From positions 1-19,993 of the forward strand of contig DAOWFD010000014.1 in NCBI GenBank assembly GCA_030638185.1: a stretch of 19,993 bases of DNA, read 5' to 3'. Shown here piece after piece: positions 6,688 to 15,389 of this stretch. The DNA comes from Candidatus Aegiribacteria sp. Its GTDB lineage: Bacteria; Fermentibacterota; Fermentibacteria; Fermentibacterales; JCC-6. Positions within the stretch are counted from its first letter, which is position 1. Each line of letters starts with the position of its first letter. Below the pieces are notes generated by a model. That model did no database searches, was not told the origin of the DNA, and was given only the letters and a program-made list of their open reading frames with translations. The position numbers were made by a program, and so were the translations under genes.

Positions 6688-9600
6688 CTATTGAGACAGT
6701 ACTATAAGCCCAAGGCTATGCCTACTACCTCCGGCAACGTCCACGAAGCCCTCATTAGGAGAGGGAACGTTGCATTGGCTATAGTTGTTACTTCCCCATG
6801 CCACAATTGAGCCATCAGACTTTAGGCCAAGACTGTGACTGCCTCCGCATGTAATAGACACAAAGCTTGTGCTAGGTACATTACATTGACCTTGATTATT
6901 ATTCCCCCAAGCAACAATGGAGCCATCTTCTTTCAAACCAAGGCTGTAATCCCATCCTATAGCTATTGCCACGAAACTCGTATTTGGTAATGGAACATTG
7001 CATTGACCTTCGTCGTTATTCCCCCAAGCAACGATCGAGCTGTCAGTCTTCAGGCCGAGGCTGTGCTCACCTCCCGCTGCGACTACCACGAAACCTGAAT
7101 TAGGCGTTGGTACATCGCATTGGCCTTCATTATTAAAGCCCCATGCCTCTATCGAACCGTCACCCTTCAAGCCTAGGCTGTGGAAACCTCCTCCTGCAAG
7201 CGCCACGAAATCTTCATTCGGCTCAGGTACATCGCATTGGCCATGTAAATACCAACCCCATGACATAATCGAGCCGTCCTCTTTCAGGCCAAGGCTGTGG
7301 GCATTACCAGCAGAAATTGCTATGAAATTCTCATTGGGTTCAGGCACATCGCACTGACCTTGAGCATTATATCCCCAGGCCACTATCGTGCTGTCCTCCT
7401 TCAAACCAAGGCTGTGATGATAACTTGCGTCAATAGCCACGAAGTTCTCATTTGGAGAGGGGACGTCGCACTGGCCATAACCGTTATCTCCCCAGGCCAC
7501 TATCGAGCTGCCTTGAGAACCACCACCTGAGGATGGTGTAGTTATTTCAACCTCATTACTCCAGGCATGCAGATTCTCATCATCACGAATAAGAAGCGCA
7601 TAGTAATAATTTGTTTCCCAGGTGACGTCATCATCAACATATTCAGTAGTACTAACACTAGTAAACACTCCTAGATTATGGGTACTACTTGTGTCCTGTG
7701 AAATACCTGGATTCTCGGCGCGATAAAGCGTATAGCTTTGAAAATCTGAGTCAGGGCATTCTGTCCAAGTCTCGGTTACCTGGCATGTAATTGAGTCACC
7801 TGTAAATTCCACGCTCAATACCGAAGGTGTTGGATCACCACCACCTCCCCCTTCGGCTGAAAGCACTGAGATATTATCACTATCGTGATTTGTCACGTAG
7901 ACAATATCTCCTGATGGTAATGCACAGATTCCCATCGGATTATCACCTACACCAACGGTTGCAACTACTGTGTTATCGAAACTTTGGACAATTGAGACAT
8001 TGTCATTACCAGGGTGTGTTATGTAGACATATTCTCCAATTGGAAGGCTAGAAATCGCATATGGGAAATCTCCGATTTCATAATTGCCAACAACTGTGTT
8101 ATCGGAAGTTCTTATCACAGAAGTATTGTTCACACCTGCACGACTACTGGTGACATAGATGTAATCGTCTGATGGGAGAGCACTGATGCACTTTGGTGGG
8201 TCGATAACGCTAATGGTGGTAATCACTGTATTGTCTGATGTTCTTATCACCGATACACTTGCATCATTTGCATTAGTTACATAAAGGTATTCCCCAGACG
8301 AGAGTGTACATATATCCCATGGACTATTTCCCACCGGGATAGTAGCAACAACTGTGTTGGTGGATGTTTGGATAACCGCGACATTATCATCAAAGTTATT
8401 CACAGCATAAACGTACTGCCCATTGGGGTGAGAGCAGATGCTTCTTGGGTTATTTCCTACACCAATCGTGTTAGTAATCGTGAAATCTGAAGTTCTAATG
8501 ACAGATACATTATCATATGACATACTAGTAACGTAGAGATACGCACCAGAGGGAATAATGCAGATTCCTCCCGGTAAGTAACCGACTGCAATAGTTCCGA
8601 CGAGTGCATTGTCAGATGTCCTGACTTTTGCTACACTATCATCAATTTCATTCACAACATAAATGTAATTACCTAACGGATCAGAACATAAATCACTAGG
8701 GCCATCTCCAACATAGGTAGTAGCAATAACACTGTCCGGATATGATCCACCTCCCCCCCCTGATGAAGGTGTTGTAATACTACTCTCGTTGCTCCAAGAA
8801 TGTAGGTCTTCAGTATCTCTGGTTATAAGTGCGTAGTAGTAATCTGTTTCCCAGGTTACATCATTATCTGCGTATTGTAAGGTGCTGGAGTTGGTAAATG
8901 TACCAAGGTTTTCAGCGCTGCTCGTGTCGTTCTCGATTCCCGAGGTAGTTGAACGGAAAAGCGTATAACTTAAAAAATCACTGTCCGGACACTCCGTCCA
9001 GCTTGCTGTCACCTGACATGTTGCACGATCTCCTTCTGAGAATACACTTCGTGACATTATTGATGGAATGGGAAGAGCAGAAAGATTTTCTACCTGGTTA
9101 CTTCTTATTCTTGAAGACCTCTCCCCATCTGAATCAGTTTCTCCTGTGAATTCAAGACTAAGAACGGAAGGGGTGGGTTCCCCCCCACTTCCAGATGAAG
9201 GTGTGGTAATACTGTTCTCATTACTCCAAGAATAAAGACCTTCGGTATCTCTGGTTATAAGTGCGTAGTAGTAATCCGTTTCCCAGGTTACATCATTATC
9301 TGCGTACTGTAAGATGATTGAGTTGGTAAACGTACCAAGGTTTTCGGCGCTGCTCGTGTCGTTCTCGATTCCCGAGGTAGTTGAACGGAAAAGCGTATAA
9401 CTTAAAAAATCACTGTCCGGACACTCCGTCCAGCTTGCTGTCACCTGACATGTTGCACGATCTCCATCTGAGAATACACTTCGTGACACTATTGATGGAA
9501 TGGAAAAAGTGGAAAGACTTTCTACCTGGTTACTTCTTATTCTTGAAGACCTCTCCCCATCTGAATCAGTTTCTCCTGTGAATTCAAGGGAGAGAACAGA

Positions 9601-10932
9601 AGGTGTGGGATCATCGATTGTGGTACTGTCTCCATCAAGCACGATCTCCCACTCGAAGAGTTCCGTATTAAAGTTGGCCAGGGAGTATCCAAGAATTGAT
9701 ATATCAAATCCAAGAGTACCTGTTACTCCGCCTGCAAGTTCCCACCAGTAGGTATAGTCCTTGGACCCTAGCCCGATCCTTTCAGCAGTTTGCTGAATAT
9801 CGAGCACAATTGCTCTAAATTTCAGATCAAGAGTGCTTTCAATGCCACCTCTGAAACCGAGATAGGGTTCTATCTCAAGATAGGGTCCCATGATACCATA
9901 AAGGTCAACCGAAATAACCGGACGGACAAATCCACGAATCTCAAATTCACCATCAGTTGTCCAATCTGTTTGATGTCCAGTTAACTGTGGGTTGTATTCC
10001 CATACCGAAGACCAGCTTCCTTCATATTCAGCACCGACACTTATGGTATTAGTATGATCGAATCCTGTTTCTACGGAAGCTGCTGCATCCGCCTCTACTT
10101 CGAATCCTGCAACGAAGCTAAGAGTTACGACCTCAACAACCGGGAACCATCCAATGAACTGAACGAAAACGTGCGAGAAAGAAGCTATCGTAGTATCAGC
10201 ACTAAAATTCAATGATCCACCTACAGTGACTTCAATATCACAATTAAAGGTTAGATCACCTGTTGCGATAGCATGGAATTCAGTCACCTGAGAGTTTTCT
10301 ATCTCCCATCCTATATCCATATCAGGTTCGAACTCAATAGAGCCAGAAGATATACTAACTGTAAGGTCAGCTCCGCCAACGTTCCCTGAATACAAGGTCA
10401 CATTAGAAAGATCTAAACCCTTACCGAAGGACCTTACACCATTCATAGCTACAAATCGACTGGTGGAGTGTATCCTTGACGTTTCTCTTACCCCGATTTG
10501 TTCTGGTTCGGGGATCGAAGGCTGCTCGTTCAGCACCATACTGGACATCACAATCGAAAAAGTCGTATCCACAGAACACTGAATGACTGCATCTGTAAGC
10601 CTGGCTTCAGATGTTTCAATTGTCATCGTACTTTCCTGAATATCAACATTTACAACATTGCGAATGCACCCAAAATGACTACCTACTACCTCACTACTGA
10701 CTATGCAGTCACCAGATGAAATGTCCGGTGCGGAACTGGAGAAAGTGATTATAACCTGATCATCGGATATTCCCTGGACAGTTATACCGCTCAGCTCATC
10801 TAGAACAATGGCGTTTTCTGAAAAGATATTACCGCCGCTTTCACCTGGATAGGTTGGGTTTTCTTCTCCACAACTCAGAAGAACCACGAGTATGATGGGG
10901 ATTAAAAGAGTAAGATACATAAATCTTTTCAT
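6688..10932 (-). CDS. Giant multi-module surface lipoprotein (FN3, YVTN propeller, RCC1-like propeller)
   Basis: A 1414-residue lipoprotein with lipobox VLLSC (acylated C21). Residues 25-440 hold an unnamed all-beta region whose WFPVVEVVTLSF, YEGSWSSVWEY and GIMGPYLEIEPYLGF segments resemble a domain seen in other bacterial surface proteins. Then come FN3 modules at about 440-583 and 584-728, a seven-bladed YVTN propeller (730-1030), a third FN3 (1035-1135) and seven RCC1-like repeats (1140-1414). Gly-rich linkers join the modules. ATG 10932 is preferred over TTG 10938 because AAGGAG at 10941-10946 lies 8 bp upstream of it. The gene follows the propeller lipoprotein gene by 56 bp and may be co-transcribed with it. 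No enzymatic motif is seen; adhesion or ligand binding at the cell surface is the likely role. Confidence 0.88.
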   Translation of the reverse strand: MKRFMYLTLLIPIILVVLLSCGEENPTYPGESGGNIFSENAIVLDELSGITVQGISDDQVIITFSSSAPDISSGDCIVSSEVVGSHFGCIRNVVNVDIQESTMTIETSEARLTDAVIQCSVDTTFSIVMSSMVLNEQPSIPEPEQIGVRETSRIHSTSRFVAMNGVRSFGKGLDLSNVTLYSGNVGGADLTVSISSGSIEFEPDMDIGWEIENSQVTEFHAIATGDLTFNCDIEVTVGGSLNFSADTTIASFSHVFVQFIGWFPVVEVVTLSFVAGFEVEADAAASVETGFDHTNTISVGAEYEGSWSSVWEYNPQLTGHQTDWTTDGEFEIRGFVRPVISVDLYGIMGPYLEIEPYLGFRGGIESTLDLKFRAIVLDIQQTAERIGLGSKDYTYWWELAGGVTGTLGFDISILGYSLANFNTELFEWEIVLDGDSTTIDDPTPSVLSLEFTGETDSDGERSSRIRSNQVESLSTFSIPSIVSRSVFSDGDRATCQVTASWTECPDSDFLSYTLFRSTTSGIENDTSSAENLGTFTNSIILQYADNDVTWETDYYYALITRDTEGLYSWSNENSITTPSSGSGGEPTPSVLSLEFTGETDSDGERSSRIRSNQVENLSALPIPSIMSRSVFSEGDRATCQVTASWTECPDSDFLSYTLFRSTTSGIENDTSSAENLGTFTNSSTLQYADNDVTWETDYYYALITRDTEDLHSWSNESSITTPSSGGGGGSYPDSVIATTYVGDGPSDLCSDPLGNYIYVVNEIDDSVAKVRTSDNALVGTIAVGYLPGGICIIPSGAYLYVTSMSYDNVSVIRTSDFTITNTIGVGNNPRSICSHPNGQYVYAVNNFDDNVAVIQTSTNTVVATIPVGNSPWDICTLSSGEYLYVTNANDASVSVIRTSDNTVITTISVIDPPKCISALPSDDYIYVTSSRAGVNNTSVIRTSDNTVVGNYEIGDFPYAISSLPIGEYVYITHPGNDNVSIVQSFDNTVVATVGVGDNPMGICALPSGDIVYVTNHDSDNISVLSAEGGGGGDPTPSVLSVEFTGDSITCQVTETWTECPDSDFQSYTLYRAENPGISQDTSSTHNLGVFTSVSTTEYVDDDVTWETNYYYALLIRDDENLHAWSNEVEITTPSSGGGSQGSSIVAWGDNGYGQCDVPSPNENFVAIDASYHHSLGLKEDSTIVAWGYNAQGQCDVPEPNENFIAISAGNAHSLGLKEDGSIMSWGWYLHGQCDVPEPNEDFVALAGGGFHSLGLKGDGSIEAWGFNNEGQCDVPTPNSGFVVVAAGGEHSLGLKTDSSIVAWGNNDEGQCNVPLPNTSFVAIAIGWDYSLGLKEDGSIVAWGNNNQGQCNVPSTSFVSITCGGSHSLGLKSDGSIVAWGSNNYSQCNVPSPNEGFVDVAGGSRHSLGLIVLSQ
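6690..7515 (-). repeat. Seven RCC1-like repeats of about 117 bp
   Basis: Seven tandem units of about 39 residues share the pattern IVAWG.N..GQC.VP.PN, then FVAIA.G..HSLGLK.DGS. The sixth unit is 2 residues shorter (VPSTSF). Seven units fit a closed seven-bladed propeller. The copies differ by many substitutions, so the array is not a fresh expansion. Confidence 0.85.
7860..8745 (-). repeat. Seven YVTN propeller repeats
   Basis: Seven units of about 42 residues carry the pattern ICALPSG..VYVTN, then DNISV, with an RTSDNTVV turn. They are closely related to the seven blades of the neighbouring 328-residue lipoprotein; the last blade (TNHDSDNISV) closely resembles that protein's first blade (TNHDSDNVFV). 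Confidence 0.8.
8753..8760. repeat. C8 homopolymer tract at an FN3/propeller linker
   Basis: Eight consecutive C on the plus strand are read as G8 in the minus-strand gene and encode part of a glycine linker after the second FN3 module. A one-base slip would truncate the lipoprotein before its YVTN and RCC1 propellers. Confidence 0.7.
8762..9611 (-). repeat. 432-bp tandem duplication of an FN3 module
   Basis: Two adjacent copies start at 8762 and 9194, exactly 432 bp (144 codons) apart. Within them 119 bp are identical (8915-9033 and 9347-9465), and most of the rest matches. Each encodes one FN3 module plus an extra segment rich in Ser/Arg (GERSSRIRSNQVE). The conservation at nucleotide level indicates a recent duplication or ongoing conversion. 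Confidence 0.9.
9180..9186. repeat. C7 homopolymer tract at an FN3/FN3 linker
   Basis: Seven C (G7 in the coding sense) fall at the glycine-rich joint between the two duplicated FN3 modules, at the same relative place as the C8 tract one unit away. Confidence 0.6.
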
Positions 10933-10988
10933 TTGCAATTCTCCTTGTGATTAATTAGTACAGGTAACGCACATAAAAAAATAAATCC

Positions 10989-11975
10989 TTAATGGATGAC
11001 GGAGACGCTATTATCATTATTATTTATTACGTACACATATTCCCCAGAGGGAAGGGAGCAGATACCCGCTGGACAATCACCTACACCTACCGTTGTAACA
11101 ACCACATTGTCCGAGGTGCGGATGATGGAAATGTTGTCATCCCCTGCAATCGTCACATACACATATTCCCCGGAGGGAAGAGGACAAATACCAAATGACT
11201 GATATCCTACATCTACTGTTGCATAAACGGAGTTGTCGGATGTACGTATAACAGATACTTCAGAACAACCGGCATGAGTTACATATACATATTCTCCAGA
11301 AGGTAGAGAGCTGATTGCCCAGGGACAACAACTCATATCTACCGTTTCAATAACGGCATTATCAGATGTGCGGATAACAGAAACATTATTATCATCAGCA
11401 TTCACAACATACACATACTCTCCTGAAGGCAAAGAACAGATCCCAATTGGATCGTGACCTACAATAATGGTTTCAACAACAGTATTGTCAGATGTGCGAA
11501 TGACAGAAACGCGACCATAATCACCACCCATCGTAGCATATACGTACTCTCCTGAAGGCAAGGAGCAAATATCCATTACTGCGAAAGCTCCCACATCTAC
11601 GGTTGCAACAACGGAATTGTCCGATGTGCGGATAACGGAAACGCTTTCATCAGCCGCATTCGTCACATATACATACTCGCCCGAAGGAAGTGAGCAGATT
11701 CCTCTTGGATGATGCCCCACATTTATCACTGCAACTACAGTATTATCAAACGTTTGAATGACAAAGACATTATCACTATCATGATTCGTCACATACACAT
11801 ACTCACCAGAGGGAAGAGTGCAAATCCCGAATGGAGAGCTACCTATATCAATCGTTGCCACTACACTATCGGGATAGTTGCCTCCACCACCCGGTGAATC
11901 TGATGGTCCTGTGGTATCGCTACAGGAAAACACTATCATGACGGAAGATAGAAACAATAGAATATTTCTATTCAT
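10989..11975 (-). CDS. Seven-bladed YVTN beta-propeller lipoprotein
   Basis: A 328-residue lipoprotein with signal peptide and lipobox IVFSC (C18), a short linker (DTTGPSDSPGGGG) and one YVTN-type propeller of seven blades, each with GICSLPSGEYVYVTN, DDNVSVIRTSDN and a closing VV.T..VG strand. The propeller fills the whole mature protein and no catalytic residues are apparent. Two ATGs are possible. I chose 11975 because GAGAGG about 7 bp upstream fits a ribosome site; ATG 11990 would add five residues (MRGLI). The blades are near relatives of those in the downstream 1414-residue lipoprotein, pointing to copying between the genes. It is probably a surface or periplasmic binding protein. Confidence 0.88.
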   Translation of the reverse strand: MNRNILLFLSSVMIVFSCSDTTGPSDSPGGGGNYPDSVVATIDIGSSPFGICTLPSGEYVYVTNHDSDNVFVIQTFDNTVVAVINVGHHPRGICSLPSGEYVYVTNAADESVSVIRTSDNSVVATVDVGAFAVMDICSLPSGEYVYATMGGDYGRVSVIRTSDNTVVETIIVGHDPIGICSLPSGEYVYVVNADDNNVSVIRTSDNAVIETVDMSCCPWAISSLPSGEYVYVTHAGCSEVSVIRTSDNSVYATVDVGYQSFGICPLPSGEYVYVTIAGDDNISIIRTSDNVVVTTVGVGDCPAGICSLPSGEYVYVINNNDNSVSVIH

Positions 11976-12010
11976 AATTAAACCTCTCATTTAATAACCT
12001 AATACATAAC

Positions 12011-12027
12011 ATTATAGAATGTTCTAT
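12011..12027 (-). promoter_or_regulatory. Candidate -10 box with overlapping inverted repeat
   Basis: Read on the minus strand, a perfect TATAAT (12016-12011) lies 36 bp upstream of the propeller lipoprotein start. It overlaps a perfect inverted repeat, ATAGAA-TG-TTCTAT (12014-12027), which could be an operator. No good -35 box is seen at the usual spacing, so an activator or a different sigma factor might be needed. The rest of the 192-bp gap (11976-12167) also holds the palindromes TCACGTGA (12073-12080) and CCTTGCAAGG (12084-12093). Confidence 0.35.
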
Positions 12028-12167
12028 TTGCTTATCTATAAATCCGTTAGCCTAAATGCTATGAGCAACAGTTCACGTGATATCCTTGCAAGGTGTTAAT
12101 ACTTGGAATGATGAGTTTAATTACCTGCTTTCTTGTCAATAGCACTTCACCTGTTATTCTGTATTGT

Positions 12168-13244
12168 CTATCTCAGCAGAACGGAGCAACCTACCTCAGG
12201 TGAGCCGAGATTGTAAATGCAACCGGTTTCGCTGGGACTTAGGAAGGTGTTAGATTTCGCCTGGAAGCTGGTTAATTCAATTGTCCAGTCTTCCTGACTG
12301 AATCCCGACAGCTCCTGTTCTCCGGTAATTTTAATCCAGTTATGCGGTGTTTTGCTGTACCACACATCCCTTTTCTCATATATTGAGCTGGCCAACTGTT
12401 CAATATTCAGACATTCAGCATAATTACCGCTTGGAACACTCACTACATCGCTCAGTGAAATCACTGAATTTTGCCATACTCCATCATTGGAATTCCAGAT
12501 GTCACCAACCTGAATTGGAAGATGCAATTTTGTTTCCGGGTTCATATCGTCAATAGCTGTATAGCTGTAAACGGCATCGGCAGTAATGCTCTCGTACCAT
12601 TCGCCATACTGATATGTAGTGTCAATACATGTACTTCCACTGTACCAGTATACCGTTCTGTCCCAGGCAAGATAATAGAGGAGTTGACCATTATTATGTC
12701 TGACTGTATCCTGAACTATGGTGTATTGTGATCCCTCAAGAGTACAGGTACTATCCTTTGTGGACCATGTTATTTCTGAATCAAATGAATAGTCCCATCT
12801 GTCACCTATACTGTACAAAATATATGAGGTTATATCTTCCTGCATTGGAGTGGTAATTGATACTTCGTCACTCCATACACTGCTTACGCCGGAGCCTGTT
12901 GTCTGAAGAGCATAGTAATACTGTGTATTCCAGTTGATACCAGCATCCACATATTCAGTGGTGTTAACATCTGTAATCGTAGTCACAACATCCGCAGACG
13001 ACGGATCCGAAGCTATCCCTGCGGATTCGGACCTGTATAGTACATAGCTTTCGAATTCAGATTCCGGACATGAAGTCCAAGAAGCTGTCACCTCACAGGT
13101 TACGGTGGAATCACCTGTGTATGCGAGTGAAAGGGTTGACGGTGTTAGACTGGATTCCGAGGGACCTGTGCTATCATCACCACCACAATTCACAATAAGA
13201 GCAAGCATCATGATAGCAACAAGTAAGGCTATTCCTATTTTCAT
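12168..13244 (-). CDS. FN3-containing lipoprotein of unknown function
   Basis: A 358-residue protein with a signal peptide and cysteine at C20 (LIVNC, a slightly non-standard lipobox with Asn before Cys). Residues 33-133 form one FN3 module (CEVTASWTSCPESEFESYVLYR ... WNTQYYYAL ... WSDEVSITTP) closely related to the FN3 modules of the 1414-residue lipoprotein. Residues 140-358 form a beta-rich domain with YSIGDRWDYSF and LPIQVGDIWNS, which I do not recognise; such segments are common in exported proteins of this kind. AAGGAG 7 bp before ATG 13244 fixes the start. The gene lies 47 bp downstream of the sorting-domain protein gene and is probably co-transcribed with it. Confidence 0.82.
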   Translation of the reverse strand: MKIGIALLVAIMMLALIVNCGGDDSTGPSESSLTPSTLSLAYTGDSTVTCEVTASWTSCPESEFESYVLYRSESAGIASDPSSADVVTTITDVNTTEYVDAGINWNTQYYYALQTTGSGVSSVWSDEVSITTPMQEDITSYILYSIGDRWDYSFDSEITWSTKDSTCTLEGSQYTIVQDTVRHNNGQLLYYLAWDRTVYWYSGSTCIDTTYQYGEWYESITADAVYSYTAIDDMNPETKLHLPIQVGDIWNSNDGVWQNSVISLSDVVSVPSGNYAECLNIEQLASSIYEKRDVWYSKTPHNWIKITGEQELSGFSQEDWTIELTSFQAKSNTFLSPSETGCIYNLGSPEVGCSVLLR

Positions 13245-13291
13245 TCTTTTACTCCTTATAAATGACAGACTAATTATGCTGGCAGGCCTTC

Positions 13292-15241
13292 TTACAGCCT
13301 GATAAGCTTCTCTGTATGTACTCCATTAGGCGTATGTAACTGAATGAAGTAAACTCCTTCATCCAAGTTACCTATCTCCAGGTCGATGACATTTGTTGCG
13401 TTAGAGAGTTCATCCAGGCTAATGTCTAAAACAACCCGTCCTGAAATATCGTAAACAAACAATCCTGTAATATTATTGTGATTTACTGTGTTATACTCTA
13501 TGGACAGATGATTTGATCGTACCGGATTAGGTGTTATACTGGTTATCACAACAGATGCCACGGAAGCGGGCTGGTCTTCGAATTCTAATCCGCAGTGTGA
13601 AAACTCTTTGCAATACGCATCGAGCATCAGATCAGCATTCATTCTCAGGCCATCTAATCCGCGGCCTATTACCCATCCGCCGACGACATGTAGTGAGTCG
13701 TTACTTCCTAAATGAACAGGCCCTGTTGAAATAAGAAATCTGTAATCAAAGGGTTCAAATCCGATATTTGTAGGCAGATCCATTACAAAGGGGAATGGAC
13801 CTGGATTTGACGGCATCATTGCCTCGGCTGCATTTGAGTTCCCAATCCAATTGGACATATAACTCGGTCCACTTCGATAACCGCATGCGCTTGGGTTAAC
13901 ACCCCACATATAATCGTATCTTTCTGAGTCTATACCGGGGTCTTCTTCCCAATTCCAGTAAGTATGAGAAATAGGTATTGGACAATTGTATACGTCGAAT
14001 GGCCTTTCGATAGATCCTCCGTCCCTCACAATCCAGGCATCAAGGAGTCTCCATCCGATGTAACCATTGCAAGGTGGATTTAAGGATAATTCACCGGAAT
14101 CATCAACACTGCTGGAGTCGGAATCGCTATCCCATATGTAGCTCATGTTTCTAGGTACAACCAAGTAGGTGGTATCTGCAACCGTATGTTTGAAATATCC
14201 ATTGGGGAGTATTGACGGGAAAACCTGTCCGCCACATCCGGGTCCGGGTAGATATCCAGGAGGAGTATTTGAGAATAGTACATGACCTGTAGCTGGATCA
14301 TGCCTGAACAGTGTATCACTACCTGTGACCTTCGCAAGAATAGTGAAGTGATCGCTAACTCCATTACTATCTATATCGTTATCCGGTATTCCATCGGATC
14401 CTGGATAATTGTAGTGATAGTAAATATTATCCAGATGACTCGGAGCAAGTGGGCTGTCTGGATTCTGCTGATATGTGTAAATATCCTGCTGGCTTGCAAC
14501 GGTTCCATCATCAAATTCATACTCGAATGTTGCCTGAGGATCGTTACACCATATTGCATGTCCATCGTAATAGACCATATCATCGAGTTGACACGAGACT
14601 ATATCCGCATAAGCCACGTCGCAGTCGCCTCTTATAGCCATCACGAAAGCATCAAGGGAAGCACCGCTACCGTGACTGGGATGATGAGTTACAATGAAAT
14701 CGGTGATATAGAAATTACTATACTCCTGCAAAGACCAGCTGTAGAGTTCCTGATATACACTCATTCCGTATGGATTGGAATTGCTGGTAATATCCCAGTC
14801 ATCGTAACCGCAATAGGTTTCTTCTGTTGCAATAGGTCCTGGGGATACTTGCACACAGGGGAAACCCTCACTTGGACGAAGTTCCCAATTCCCATAGTCA
14901 CTACAACTAGCCCATTTAGCTGTACTATCACCCCACATGGTAACAGGACCGTAACAGCAGGACCAGAAGTCACCGCACCATAGGTAGCTGCTGCCCTCTC
15001 CTCCAGGCCATTCCATGGATGGATAGTTGTACCATGGATCGCCGAACAGACCCAAGTTAAAAAACGCAGACCAAACATTGTTCAGGTTATGTAAAAACGT
15101 TACAGTGGGTGGTCTGTCATCCAGTATTGTTTCCGGCAATTCAGTAAGATGCAAATTCTTACTAAACGAATTCACAGAAAAGATTAAACAGAGAACCACT
15201 GCATAGGTGCATATCCTGCAGATTTCCCTTTTATGTATCAT
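13292..15241 (-). CDS. Secreted surface protein with type IX-like C-terminal sorting domain
   Basis: A 649-residue exported protein. Residues 1-28 form a signal peptide (CTYAVVLCLIFSVNSFS core). Residues 30-560 are Trp/Tyr/Cys/Gly-rich with many aspartates and no recognised enzyme motif; the FDYRFLISTGP ... GGWVIGRGLDGLR segment recalls large surface proteins of FCB candidate phyla. The last 85 residues (ITPNPV ... GLFVYDISGRVV ... LDEGVYFIQL ... EKLIRL) match the pattern of type A sorting domains used by the type IX secretion system, which overlaps in sequence with FlgD-type Ig domains. GGAGG sits 4 bp before ATG 15241. No type IX machinery gene lies in the window, so the export route is inferred. 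It opens the middle block of surface-protein genes. Confidence 0.82.
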   Translation of the reverse strand: MIHKREICRICTYAVVLCLIFSVNSFSKNLHLTELPETILDDRPPTVTFLHNLNNVWSAFFNLGLFGDPWYNYPSMEWPGGEGSSYLWCGDFWSCCYGPVTMWGDSTAKWASCSDYGNWELRPSEGFPCVQVSPGPIATEETYCGYDDWDITSNSNPYGMSVYQELYSWSLQEYSNFYITDFIVTHHPSHGSGASLDAFVMAIRGDCDVAYADIVSCQLDDMVYYDGHAIWCNDPQATFEYEFDDGTVASQQDIYTYQQNPDSPLAPSHLDNIYYHYNYPGSDGIPDNDIDSNGVSDHFTILAKVTGSDTLFRHDPATGHVLFSNTPPGYLPGPGCGGQVFPSILPNGYFKHTVADTTYLVVPRNMSYIWDSDSDSSSVDDSGELSLNPPCNGYIGWRLLDAWIVRDGGSIERPFDVYNCPIPISHTYWNWEEDPGIDSERYDYMWGVNPSACGYRSGPSYMSNWIGNSNAAEAMMPSNPGPFPFVMDLPTNIGFEPFDYRFLISTGPVHLGSNDSLHVVGGWVIGRGLDGLRMNADLMLDAYCKEFSHCGLEFEDQPASVASVVITSITPNPVRSNHLSIEYNTVNHNNITGLFVYDISGRVVLDISLDELSNATNVIDLEIGNLDEGVYFIQLHTPNGVHTEKLIRL

Positions 15242-15347
15242 AATTCCTCCCAGCTGAGATTCTTTAGTACTACAATCGACTATTTCACTAAATACTAATG
15301 ATGTATATTCCTATCAATTAGAAACTATCCTTCCAGACCATCAGCTT

Positions 15348-15363
15348 ACTGAAGTGATTCAGT
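15348..15363. promoter_or_regulatory. Inverted repeat, possible operator or UTR hairpin
   Basis: ACTGAA and TTCAGT form a perfect 6-bp inverted repeat around a GTGA loop, in the leader of the surface-protein gene. It could form a short RNA hairpin or bind a dimeric regulator. Confidence 0.3.
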
Positions 15364-15371
15364 TTCTTCCG

Positions 15372-15389
15372 AATTCATGCCCATGAATT
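15372..15389. promoter_or_regulatory. 18-bp palindrome, possible operator
   Basis: AATTCATG-CC-CATGAATT is a perfect 8-bp inverted repeat with a 2-bp centre, the geometry of a dimeric repressor or activator site. It lies 9 bp from the shorter repeat, about 130-150 bp upstream of the surface-protein start. Confidence 0.4.

Noticed and set aside
7827..9751. Plus-strand reading frames of 60-80 codons opposite the giant lipoprotein
   Set aside because: They are mirror frames of the repeat modules (two are near copies because of the 432-bp duplication) with no ribosome sites or family features.
10970..11000. T-rich stretch after the propeller lipoprotein stop, considered as a Rho-independent terminator
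   Set aside because: Only a 4-bp ATCC/GGAT stem precedes it, too weak to call.
11020..11850. Regularly spaced similar segments, considered as a CRISPR array
   Set aside because: They are the LPSGEYVYVT codons of propeller blades in one long reading frame; spacers are not unrelated sequences.
13283..13301. CAGGC/GCCTG inverted repeat across the stop codon of the sorting-domain gene, considered as a terminator
   Set aside because: No T run follows on the minus strand, and the next gene starts only 47 bp away; it looks like chance.
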